Position numbers and translations under genes: made by a program. A stretch of 44,000 nt of DNA from Glandiceps talaboti (lineage: Eukaryota; Hemichordata; Enteropneusta; Spengelidae), in assembly GCF_964340395.1 (NCBI RefSeq), contig NC_135558.1, positions 15,109,500 through 15,153,499 on the forward strand. The letters run 5' to 3'. This document shows, in pieces, positions 11,930 to 44,000 of the stretch. Below the pieces are notes generated by a model that made no database searches, was not told the origin of the DNA, and saw only the letters and a program-made list of their open reading frames with translations. Numbering within the stretch: the stretch's first letter is position 1; every line of letters begins with the position of its first letter.

Positions 11930-12665
11930 GACTAACTAAGATAATATTTCTTTGGGACTTTTCACTTAATTACTGTAATTGGTCTTCAGAAATTTGTAAA
12001 CTTTTTGATGAGTTGAATTTAAATGCATATTTTGATGTTCTTTTTCCTCTTGATTTATCCTTAGTAGAACAATATTTATATCATCAGTATTAATTAGTCT
12101 GGGTCAGAAATATCAACGATAAACTTAAGCTTCGTAGATATGTTATTTTCTAAGATAATTATATCACTGAACCATACGTTTCTATGAGTCTTTCACGAAG
12201 TCAGCGATCTTTTATGGCAAAGTTTCGATCAGGGGTTTTACCACTACGTACGTTTAGAAACTGGGAGATACACTGAGAAACGAACCAGTGGGCGATAGAC
12301 TTTGTGTATTTTGTGACCAAACGATATAGAAAATGATATTCACTTTATTTTACATTACAGTCTTTATGAATGCATACGTAATACTTACATTAACACGGAA
12401 AATAACACTGAATACATCACACTGTCAGACAATGAGAAATTAAAGTACTTGGTGACAATTCAGGTTAGGAATACAGCAAAATTCATTGAAGCCGCCTTTT
12501 AAAGACGGAATGAAATGTTGTATCCTAGTTAAAGAAAAACGGAATTCTCACTGTATGTACAATTACTTTTTTTTCACCATAACCTCTCTATATTGTCAAT
12601 ATATGTTCAAGGTGACTTATAAGCCCGATGGGCTGGGAGGTATTTTATTACCCATGTCACTATAA
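11930..12665 (+). pseudogene. 3' end of a non-LTR retrotransposon (LINE), degraded
   Basis: From about 12181 the frames read SRSQRSFMAKFRSGVLPLR, then after a frameshift PVGDRLCVFCDQ, then after another IHFILHYSLYECIRN and KYLVTIQVRNTAKFI, ending at the TAA around 12499-12501. The Cys-x2-Cys followed by a His-x3-4-His/Cys pattern matches the zinc-binding segment that follows reverse transcriptase in many LINE open reading frames. A non-coding tail with GATGGGCTGGGAGGTATT runs to an A-rich end (ATAATAAAAAATACTTAC) at about 12680. Several frameshifts and a stop show that it is dead. The left limit is uncertain. Confidence 0.65.
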
Positions 12666-13017
12666 TAAAAAATACTTACTTACTATATGAAAAAGATCGA
12701 GGCAATAACGTTTGCCGATCTCTTGCCACGATCACAGTATACGTATATGTATAAATATATGTTGTAATAGCTCATAAGCTGCACTAGCTCAGACCAGGAA
12801 TTGTTGAACTTGAAGGTTTATTTCTAAAAGGGGAAGTTCACCAAAAAGAACTTGAACAAGCTGACTTGTATTGATAAGATGTTTGACTTTAGAATTATAC
12901 CACCTTTTGCATTTAATTATTATCTGAGTTTAAAACTAACTTTTAATGTCCGATTTTCAGGTTCATGTATTTCGCCATATTGCTGCCATCGGCGATTCTG
13001 GGCCGCTGCCCTCTGGT

Positions 13018-13036
13018 TAGCTGCAATAATTGTAGC
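13018..13036. repeat. Isolated copy of the palindromic element's terminal sequence
   Basis: AGCTGCAATAATTGTAGC here equals the terminus of the 10514-11206 palindrome. The following sequence differs (TTTGTTTTT instead of GTCTTGTTG). It may be the end of a related element or a solo terminus. Confidence 0.45.
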
Positions 13037-13284
13037 TTTGTTTTTATTTACAATATTTTTTTTTCAAATTTTATTTTGTGTGACTCTACATTGTTATTAC
13101 CAAAATTAAACGTCATTATCAATAGGAGGCAATTTTAGCCGTTGGGTGATATGATGGAGGTGTCTGATGTGTTGTACCTTGGACCAGATCGGAATCGAGC
13201 ACAAATCGAGTCCCATTGCCGGAGCCTCAAGGTTAGGCATGTGAGGTGGCAAAATATTCAACCTCCAGTTATATAAAACTGATT

Positions 13285-13390
<106 letters not shown>

Positions 13391-14083
13391 AAAAACATGA
13401 CACTCCCCGAGAACCGATCTTTAAAATTTGAATCCTCCGAATCCTAATCCCCTGAAGGATTTGAAATTTCTGTTCGTTTGAGCGAAGCGAATTAGAACAG
13501 AAATATTTTCTTGTCGTTGGAGTCCATTCGGAAAAGATAGTTACATCTGTGATGGCTTATATGCTAATTAGATGCATCTCTATATGTACAAGCTGAACAG
13601 AGTTCAGTCTCTCGGGCCTCTACACCTAGTACACAGTTCACCCCAATTTGTCATGTGGAAATATAAGCAATTGTTTTTTTTGTTTTTATAGTAGCTGTCT
13701 AGTATTCGGTCCGGTACATGATATTTATTGCGTTCAACAGGTCCTGGGTATTCATTTAATTATCTACTGTTCAGAATGAATGCTGTACATGTTAACACAG
13801 AGCATAGATTGATATGTAACTGTTTTCCCTTTCATAAATAACATTAAAATTCGGAGGTGATGTAGGGTAGACGCGCCATCCCAAAGTGTATATTGGCATT
13901 CACACAGTGTACGGTTTCTTTATATTGGTCTTAGACCAGAACCTATGATCCCTGTCTAAACGTCAATACTATCAATTGCATAAAAATGTATCGAATGCAT
14001 CAATTGTCTTAATTTGATATAATAACACGATAGATTCATATATTGGAGATAAAGGTTAGTAGAAAATGTCTTTTCTCCTTTTT

Positions 14084-14220
14084 TCTGTTCTGTTCTCTTC
14101 TGTTCTGTTCTCTTCTCTTCTCTTCTCTTCTCTTCTCTTCTCTTCTCTTCCATCCCCTCCCCTCCCCTTCCCTTCCCTTCCCCCCTCTCCTCTCCTCTCC
14201 TCTCCTCTCCTCTCCTCTTA
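14084..14220. repeat. Pyrimidine tract: (TTCTC)n, (CCCTT)n and (CTCTC/T)n
   Basis: A strongly strand-asymmetric CT tract built from pentamer variants (TTCTC, CCTCC, CCCTT, CTCCT). The polypurine complement is on the minus strand. Located about 760 bp upstream of the receptor start codon. Confidence 0.95.
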
Positions 14221-14977
14221 GCCGATTTCTCCACTTAGCTATCTCAAACAAAAAAACAAACCATTATAACAAATTAAATTATGAATAAATTGAAAATTAT
14301 TTAAAATTGAAAATTCATGAAAAAAGGGTGGCCTTAGGTATTTTGACAGTAACGAGTTCGATCGTTCATACAGTCGACAGCGATGAGGTAAAGACGTGGT
14401 GTATGTAGGCCTAGCTACATATCCATGTAAATCCCTCCCAAAAGTACTACAGAAAGTTTACCTGAAAGCATGTATAGACCCGGGCAAACGCCACACAAAA
14501 ATAGAGAAAAGTAAATTCTTTCACCGGGTTTTTTCCCCCTAAATTTGTAGCGTCGAATATTTAGCAACATTTGGCGAAAACCTGAGGCGTTTCAAGACAA
14601 ACAATGTAAGCTTATAACGTAGAATGCGAGCAATCCTGATAATAAGGGATAAAAAGGTCACGGGGTCACATTCACTCCGGTACCATTCACCACCACTCCT
14701 TAACAATACCCCACTCGCTTTCACTGTAAACACATCTTTTTTTAGCTTCCATACAATAGGCCCGCCATTGCCAGTTAGATAGTGTATAGCCAAAGTAAGA
14801 ACCGTTGACGTGTGTCGAGAACTTGAAATCGGCCTACATTGCTTTATTAGATTCGCATTCGGGTCAAGAATGGAACGCCCCTGTCGGAGAAGTACTTTCT
14901 AAATTCCATGAATGTTGCTGAAAATTCGCGCAAACTCACTATAATCGACAATCACTCTGCAACGGGAAACACTCATA

Positions 14978-36572
<21,595 letters not shown>

Positions 36573-37637
36573 GAAACTGAAGAAACGTACATGACCTTGA
36601 GTATCTTTTTGAATTGTCTAGTGCATTTCTTTTTTATAACGCTGGGGAGCGGTGATGATTTTAATCTCGAGAAGAGATCAACACAATCGTATTTACACAA
36701 GAGGAATAATTGACTTCGCTTTCAAGCAGAATTAGCATCCGTTTTGTTGAACAAAGCGTTTCAGTATTTTAAGATTAGTTTTACAACCTTTATATGTTTC
36801 ATAACCAGAAAATCAATTTCAGAATTATCTTAGGGAGTCATTCCTACATCTTTTGGCTCCAACACAGAACAATAACCTGTAAGATAAGTTGCGGCATTTT
36901 ATTCAAGTAGAAATTGAAAGGATCAATTTCTTAATGCTTAATTGTTATTTTAGCATTCAGTTTTTTTTAATACTATAAGAATTACATGTTCTACCACATA
37001 CCATACAAAATGGCCCCCACGTGTTGATAATCAGTATCCTCAAACACCGGTGGTTGTAACTTTTCGTTACGTTTTGCTACTTCATTTTAAAGTGACACCA
37101 AAATCAATTTTAATGTGAAACTGTTCAATCATTCTGATTAGTTGAATTGTTTCTTTACTAATAGTTGCTGGTATTGTGTACATTGGGTTGATGTCCGTGT
37201 GTAAACAATCTTGAAAGAGGTATGGAATGGACTAGAACTAGTTAGTCAGCAAATTATCAATACGTGAGATGCTATAGGGTTTCAAGATCATACTGAACAT
37301 ACTTCAACTAATACATTCATGCAACAACAACACAAATACTTATAAATTAAAAACTTAAAAATATACTTCATTACAGCTACTCAGACTTTAATATTCCAAA
37401 TTCCATTATTACGCAGAAGAAATTTCAATTGCTTTTGACGACAATTATGTATACTTTACCCAGAAATATTCCCTTTAGGAGAGATAAATTTATACAAGAT
37501 GTGATACATGATTTAACACTAGAAATAAATCGATGCGGTTGTTATTAACATTTCAACTTACAACAGTGGCAAATCAGCTATCGGCAAGCTAACACAGGCA
37601 CAACTTTAAAGTGTTCTTGCAACATGTTTGTAAACGT

Positions 37638-37676
37638 ACAGACAAGGAAAAGTAGAAAAGTATTTTCCTTGTCTGT
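37638..37676. repeat. Perfect hairpin, 14-bp stem
   Basis: ACAGACAAGGAAAA at 37638-37651 and its exact complement at 37663-37676, with an 11-base loop. Position downstream of the receptor could place it in an extended 3' UTR. Confidence 0.7.
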
Positions 37677-37716
37677 AGTTGACATATGCTATGAATGGAT
37701 GTTGATATTACTACAG

Positions 37717-38355
37717 GATCAGGACTGATTTAAAAATATGAAATGGTTATCGTTGAAAACAAGAGCATGGTAATTTCAATGTAGTGACCGTTGGTGGCGC
37801 TCCGAAAATGTGAAAGCTCAATAGCAATAGTGTTAGTTAGTGTCTATGTTGGTTTGCTGGTAGTATGTTTTCCTTAGTAATATGACAAATTGGCAGATAC
37901 TGTCATGACGTCCTCTTTGTTATAATTTCAAACTGAGGGAATTAAACACAGTACAAAGTCTTATGACAAGATGGAAGTTATGATAACAGTAACGATATTA
38001 CTGGTCAGATATACAGTATACTTTGAGCAACTAAAATTCTGCCGAATACTACATAAAAAAATGGTTGCTCAAAAACAGATGACAAAATCATTGAACAGAT
38101 AAAGATAAATGGGATGACAAATCGCTCATGACAAATATCAGTGTCAATGTTTGCAGGGAATACGTTACTTAGACTGTAAAGTCCAGTCGTTGATGGCGCA
38201 CTGTAAAGTCCACTCGTAGATGGCGCCCTGACAGTCTACGTTATACAAATATGTAGCTTTCATTTTCGGTGCGCCACCAACGTTCACTAGAGTTAAAATT
38301 ACCATGCTCTTGTTTTCAAAAATAATCATTTGCGGGTTTTAAATCTATTCTGATC
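37717..38355. mobile_element. Foldback element, about 640 bp, with long imperfect inverted ends
   Basis: The left end (GATCAGGACTGATTTAAAA, then GAAAACAAGAGCATGGTAA and CGTTGGTGGCGC) is matched in reverse complement at the right end (CGCCACCAACGTTCACTAG, TTACCATGCTCTTGTTTTC, TTTAAATCTATTCTGATC). Arms are about 110-120 bp with mismatches. Inside, CTGTAAAGTCCA-TCGT-GATGGCGC is directly repeated at about 38176-38228. No target duplication found. Confidence 0.7.
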
Positions 38356-39361
38356 AAACCATGTGCGGCATTGTGGGTATTCATTAGGTTTCATTATACA
38401 TATTGTTTAGCCATTCTGTATTAATTGAAACCTTCTAATCTTAATGAGATCACAATAGAGAATCCAAAAGTGACGTCAGAGTAGATTTTGAATGAGCAAT
38501 TATATTTGTTGCATATGCCTCAGACTGCTGTCACAGTAGTAGTAGTATGAATATAATCGAGTAATTTTACACGAATTAATATAAGCTATAGCAGTGGATA
38601 AATGGGGAAATCAGGAAATAGCTTGCAGGTAGTCTAGGCCTGTCCCCTCACATATTAATATACAGAAGGTTACAGCAAGGGACTGCTGACATGTAATAGG
38701 CAATTTTATACAAGTATTTTTTTAAAACTTTCCTTGTGTGGATATGTAAATTTACAAATATAACCTTATACCCGGTTTGCAGAAGTTGTCATTTACACGT
38801 AAGCTTACAACATTACTAACCACGTTTTAGTAATCAAGAGTTACATTATAATTCGTTTTTTTACGAAATTACCAAATAAGAGTTGTCAAGTTTAACACCC
38901 ACCCCTCCCCCTGTATATATCAATATTTACCAATATCTCATACTAGCATTGAATATTTTGCTATTATGGAATGACAAATACAGAACTTTCTCAAATACGT
39001 GAAAAAAATTCATATTTTTGGTAATAATGTAGTGATTGCTATTATTTGGTTTTATATAATCATATATTTTTATAGATCTACTTTTCATTTGTATATTCAG
39101 ACATTTTACCTGCATTGACGATTTGTATACATTCCTTCAATCACTACTCTGTAATGTTCGTTATTAAAGTATTTTCGATTATTTACATTTTACAATGATT
39201 CCATCGTTTCTCCCTTGAAATCTTCTTTTGTAATTTTTGTTTTGCCACGAGGCCAGCGACGCAGAGTTTGAACACATGTACAATTGGTCAAACGGAACAC
39301 ACCCGTCTGACTACGTCCGATCATAATAGAACACGCCTTGAAAATTAAATCTCTGGTTCTA

Positions 39362-39620
39362 GTTCTTTAAGCATATATATACAATTGTCTCTCAAGAAGT
39401 CCAGAGAAGACCATCCCTCTGGATTCAGTGTTATGGCAGACGGAAACCGGAGTACCCCAGGAAAACCTGCGTTGTTTGATAACGTCAAAATGAACGACAC
39501 TCTTCTTACTAACACCGTGCACGTGGTAAATGTAATCAAACCCTAAATGGGTTTGAACCCCGACCACAGTGGTAAGAGGCAAGTCGTTCAACCATTCGTC
39601 CACCGACAACCCAAAACTCT
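39362..39620 (-). mobile_element. tRNA-derived SINE (minus strand)
   Basis: Minus strand: GTCGGTGGACGAATGGTTGA (A-box region of a Leu/Ser-like tRNA head), then GGGGTTCAAACCC (B box), followed by a body ending near CCGGTTTCCGTCTGCC and ACACTGAATCCAGAGG. It differs in head and tail from the two SINEs in DPP7, so three SINE types occur in the window. Confidence 0.6.
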
Positions 39621-40025
39621 TTTTTTGTCACTTTTTTGTCAAGAAAACTCTATCCCATTCCCAGTTCAAGTCAAGGAAAATAATTGCCAACATTTATTTC
39701 ATGTCCTCGGTTCCCTTTAGCATTCAAGAACATAAAATCGATACTTATCGCGAACAACATTAACACTTCACTTTCCATTGCGGTGTCCCCTACTACACAA
39801 CACACATTACCTCAGTTGACCTCAGTACGATATGGGTGAGTGGCGCGGTGGCTACCTGTAAATAACTCGGTAACCCGGATTCTAAACTCTCACCTGAAAA
39901 TAAAAGAAACGAAATAGTCGCTGCGTCACTCACGGAAGTTAAAAATCAATTGTCACATTTGTACGCGCGGTGACAGCGAAAGTCACCTTCAGATTTCCCC
40001 TGCAGTTCCTGTAACTCATTGGTGC

Positions 40026-40104
40026 ATGATGGGGAACAATGGCAAGTACAGCGTGAGGCTATGTATGTGGGGGTTGATCGCTCTGTTAATGCCGTATTTC
40101 AAAG
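40026..40104 (+). CDS. Candidate first exon (signal peptide) of a downstream gene, partial
   Basis: Two adjacent ATGs (40026, 40029) open a frame MMGNNGKYSVRLCMW then GLIALLMPYFK, a basic N-terminus plus hydrophobic core, ending at a donor G|GTAGGT in phase 1. Exon 1 of the upstream receptor has the same plan: short, signal-like, phase-1 donor. The next exons would lie beyond 44000, in line with the 3.75-kb first intron of the receptor. I found no convincing second exon between 40105 and 44000. Could be a tandem paralogue, an unrelated secreted protein, or chance. Confidence 0.4.
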
Positions 40105-41525
40105 GTAGGTAACGAAAAGTGTTCTTAATTTGCATCTCCTTTGTTGGCCGTTGTTGTTTGTCGTTTTACGATACAAGCGAGTAACCATGAAACAGTATAC
40201 GTCGTCTGACTCGACTGTGACGTTAAAAACAGCAGCACTAGTACTGCTACAGTTTAATAGTGTCTGGTTTCTCAAAGGTCTTATCAAAACGTGAACGATA
40301 AGTTCAAGTTATAACAGACTCTCAAAATTATATACAATGTAAGCCATGTATCCTGTTTTCGTGCTTTTATCTTTATCATGCGATAAAATGTAGCAAAGTA
40401 GGAAATATTTTAGTTCGTCTGTCGTCGACATTCGTTCCGTTTCAGGGATAGGCCTACTGACTTGTATTTTCGACTACGCACTGACCCAATGACAAATCTT
40501 GAACAAAACCAAATTAAAGAACCATCCCCACCTCACAACGTTAACGTTACTATAACCAGTCCAATGTACTTAGCACTCATTTCAACGCCGACGCCAAATG
40601 CAATTCAGGTCAAATTCACATGTTTATATAGTTGCAATGTCAATTAAGTTACAATGTTGTAAACACCAAAGTAAGGCAACATTCGATCGTTATTTTATCT
40701 GTTCTTATAGATGATCCTGATAGGTTTATAGTCGTGTAGGGTCTATCGTTTAGTCAACTTTCTAAACGTTCGGATTTAGAGCTTTCGCAATCAGAACCTG
40801 GACCGGGAGGTTAAAAGGTCATTCAGAGGTTAAAAGGTCACTCTGCTATATTGTCTAACTAAACTTGTGTTATGTCGTGTCATGGCATGGCATATTGTGT
40901 GATGTTGCGGGGCTATCACGTGCCATGTCCTGCTTATACTACCGTCTAAATTTCTCTGAAATCTGTCTTAATTAATCTGAACAACCACATCACTGTGGAA
41001 CAAAACGCTATGAAATGAAATTTTTTAGGGGCGAGATTAAAAAACTAAATTCTTTTAGTTATGTCTCAGACACCCCCCCCCCCCCCAGCTAGGGGCCCCA
41101 GTCCCTTTCTAAAACTAAATTTGCCAAAAACTGAAAACTGTTTCAGTCCGCCCACCCAATTTCAAATCAGTATGCAATAATACAGTATGTAGTGCTATGA
41201 ATATTAACCAGTATGTAGTGAAGAAAAAGGTAATTCTTTTGTATTATTTACTTTACTGTATTTTAGTGCCACGTATTTACGAGAGGGAAAATTGTTCCGT
41301 TTCTCAATTATATTTGACGACTTTTTAAAGAAATATTTGTATTACAGGGGTACAGAACAGGTCTATTAAAAGTAAAATCGTTTTTGTAGGATGAGTGGTA
41401 AAATGGCTCAACCACCTTAAAAGAATTTAGTTTGTTATCGATATCGTGCATTGAACTATTGATCTCGTCCCTAGATACTGTTCTGACGATGTTGTCTGTT
41501 ATGATCTATGTCCTTTTGCTGGCGT

Positions 41526-41585
41526 TACGATGTTGTGTTGTGTTGTGTTGTGTTGTGTTGTGTTGTGTTGTGTTGTGTTGTGTTG
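41526..41585. repeat. (GTGTT)n microsatellite
   Basis: About 12 pentamer units of GTGTT. Confidence 0.95.
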
Positions 41586-42112
41586 TATAGAGTTGTGAGG
41601 CAATGTAGGCAATATAACATTGGTTTCCGAATGACAGAGACACTTAATAACAAATTCGTACAATTTTACGTCTGCAATTCATATGTCTACCATGTCGTTT
41701 AGTAAACATCGACTGCTGCAGACATAATAGGTATCACAGCCGTCAAAAGTCCCACCCTTACTTATTCGCTTTGTTAAGACTTCTTTACCAGCTCGTTAGG
41801 TTTCAGATGACTGGTGACAAGTTAGTTTTCTGAAGACAGGTAATATAATGTTTTCACAAACGCAGCCAGGTATATCAGCTTGAGGCAACAACGTATTGTT
41901 TAAACAAATGCCGCGCATAACATGTACATGTCCTAGGCTGGTACGTATTGAAAAAAACATAGCATGATGTGTTGTTAATTAACATAGTCCCCCTCATTTT
42001 CAACCGAATTGATGTCACACCAATGTTAACAGTACCCTTGACAGACCGAAGAAAAACTTTTGTATTGGCAAGCATTTGGGTTACTGAAATAACGACTCCA
42101 TGTCTCAAGCAA

Positions 42113-42168
42113 CAATAACTATGGTGATGCGATTACTTGCCAATAACTATGGTGATGCGATTACTTGC
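42113..42168. repeat. Perfect tandem duplication of a 28-bp unit
   Basis: The unit begins CAATAACTATGGTGATGC and ends GATTACTTGC; copies at 42113-42140 and 42141-42168 are identical. Confidence 0.95.
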
Positions 42169-44000
42169 AGCAGGTTAAACCTCAGACCACAACAATAAAA
42201 AACGCGACAGTCCTTCTAAACTGCTCAACGACAATAATCTATGTGGTAACTTAGTATTTGTCGAGCCAGACGATTGAATGTATCAAATGTCGGCAAGCTT
42301 TTGTTGTGACAGCAAAATGTTGCAATGATTTTAACAGTTTTGTCGAGCTAGATTCAAGTACTGGCTTCTGTGTAAATCATGAAAAATTCTGACAGCTATT
42401 TGATTAGAGATAGCTAGTGTTTATGTACACGTCAGATTCACCTTTCATTCTGAAGCGTCACGCATCACGTGATGTCATTTTGTTTTGTAATCGTTGCTAT
42501 TGTTGTGAGTCTGATCTTTATCTTTTGAAATACCGATACCAAGGCCTCAAAAAAAATTTGTTGATTCCGGTTACCCGATCCCACCTAGTTTTATCAAGCC
42601 AACCCTAAACTTTTTATAAACGTATTCGAGAAAAACATAAAGAAAATCGTGAACATTGTGAAGTCTCGCAAAAAATAGTGGATGTGGAAACTGACATCAC
42701 CTTAAAAAGACAAACTGTTCTTCCGATCTGTAATGTCTGTACATCTGATGGGAAGAAATCAATAAAAACAGAGACCATATCGGAAAATATAACTACCTGA
42801 ACTAGACACTCACAACTAAAAAAAATAGCATAATCGGAACCACAATTGTTTTTAGGTCTAATGATGTCTTTTTTACTTGGGGTAATATAAACTCTCGAGT
42901 CGGATCAAGGGAATCAATGGTTTGTCTACTTAGCGAATAGTTTATAGGAACGTTAACTCTGCTCGGATTTTTGAAGACTACCACTGCTGATCTGCCATCT
43001 ATAATAGCTACTATATATATCCTGTCATCGACTGGCCGTGCGCACGCGCGTGGGTGAGTTTAGATGCAAATTTGCCATATATATGCCGCCATACTATGTA
43101 AACAGCCCCAGTGTGCATCTGCTTCCAATGGGACTTGTACACAATTATAACGTCTGAATTTAAAGTATGGGCGAATTAAATCACGACACCAGGCACCTAT
43201 ATGGTAAAAAAAAGCCACATAGGAAGAATTTAAAGTCAACTTGTGTTATGCCAGGACACTATAATCTGTTAGATCAGGTCAGGTCACCTATAAGGTCAGA
43301 ATCCTCCATGTCAAAGTTTGTTCATGCATGGTCCCCAACACCTCTATGCTATGACACCTATCGGCAGGATTTAAGGTCAACTAACACAGAACAAAGTCTC
43401 TTGACATGAGTAATGATATCTGACTCGACCTTTCATGGACAGGGTACCCACATGCATATATCTACCCATACTTTCCCATAGCTCAAATTCAGTATTTCAC
43501 AAAATAAGCTAGAGATACATTGTGTACTTCCTGAGGAGAAGGGAATCATGATGATTTATTAGCTGATTGTAAGTCACCATGGGTTTAGAAGTACAAAAAG
43601 AATGAAAATGCAATTTAGCGAGAAGTCACAATTTCGTAAGTGATGGGTGACGGCATGCCAGACAGGAGAGCCAGAGTAGGTAAATCACACACACATTCGC
43701 AGAACCAGCCAATGATGGCCGATAGTATAGATGGCAGATCGCCTCTCACGTAGTATACACCTAGAACCTTAAAATTTGAAGCATTGGCTCGTTACTTTGC
43801 TCAAGAGAGAGAAAATATAGTCCAAAATCAAACCATTTCAGAATCCAAGAATCCGCCGAATGTTCTGTTTAGACAGAAAAAAATTGTGTGGTTCCGATTA
43901 AATTCAATTTTAAAATAGGTGGGGTAGGTAATTTTTTTATTTTACTAATATATATTTTTTTGTCATGTGTGAGTCTAGTTCAGGTTTTCCACACTCTAAA

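Larger units (their letters stand above)
36573..40025. other. 3' flank of the receptor gene and intergenic region
   Basis: The receptor 3' UTR begins here. A candidate polyadenylation signal AATAAA is at 37524-37529, too far to be certain; no nearer AATAAA was found. The region contains a 14-bp-stem hairpin (37638-37676), a foldback element (37717-38355) and a SINE (39362-39620). I see no coding exon. Confidence 0.6.
40105..44000. other. No supported gene; presumed intron or intergenic DNA
   Basis: Contents: C-run near 41069-41086, a (GTGTT)n tract at 41526-41585, and a 28-bp tandem duplication at 42113-42168. The open frames here (for example 40462-40647) match no family I know and lack convincing splice sites. 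If the exon at 40026 is real, this is its first intron. Confidence 0.6.

Noticed and set aside
12852-13109. 85-codon frame between the two genes
   Set aside because: AT-rich, low-complexity translation with no domain; overlaps the isolated repeat terminus at 13018-13036.
13396-13412. CATGACACTCCCCG, the reverse complement of the BEL/Pao PPT-LTR start
   Set aside because: The 14-base match is not extended on either side; one side is (GACA)n. Insufficient for an LTR call.
40462-40647. Open frame after a TTTCAG, possible second exon of the downstream gene
   Set aside because: In the phase required by the 40104 donor it meets a stop after about 15 codons, and no known domain is visible.

Overview
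This is an animal nuclear genome window: split genes with GT-AG introns, abundant microsatellites, tRNA-derived SINEs, MITEs, a BEL/Pao fragment and a LINE fragment. The low GC, dense simple repeats and gene content suit an invertebrate metazoan. A non-vertebrate deuterostome such as an acorn worm or lancelet is plausible, but the sequence alone does not settle this.

Layout. 1-483 is a broken BEL/Pao polyprotein tail, followed from about 694 by its probable 3' LTR. 1668-11619 (minus strand) is a complete 11-exon gene for a family S28 serine peptidase of the DPP7 (dipeptidyl peptidase 2) type, 475 residues, with all splice phases reconciled by hand. Its introns hold SINEs, MITEs, a foldback and a (TATG)n tract. 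Between exons 1 and 2 lies a 693-bp near-perfect palindrome flanked by a 12-bp direct repeat. 11620-14977 is intergenic and carries a degraded LINE 3' end.

14978-36572 (plus strand) is a complete 18-exon gene for a 1104-residue single-pass receptor: signal peptide, six-bladed YWTD propeller, EGF, second six-bladed YWTD propeller, EGF, four six-cysteine sushi (CCP) modules, transmembrane helix, and a tyrosine- and proline-rich tail with NPLY and PPxY motifs. The propeller-EGF pairs recall half of an LRP5/6 ectodomain, but there are no LDLR class A repeats, and sushi modules stand where those would be. I recognise no named family with this architecture. Sushi exons 15 and 16 differ by one base and sit in a recent tandem duplication of about 1.8 kb. 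A truncated YWTD exon fossil with an intact donor lies in intron 4 between two microsatellites.

36573-40025 is 3' flank with a large foldback element and a SINE. At 40026-40104 there is a candidate signal-peptide exon ending in a phase-1 donor, as in the receptor's first exon; it may start a further gene, possibly a paralogue, whose other exons lie beyond the window. The two complete genes are divergently transcribed, with start codons about 3.4 kb apart. Nothing in the sequence ties them functionally: one is a vesicular/lysosomal-type peptidase, the other a cell-surface receptor.
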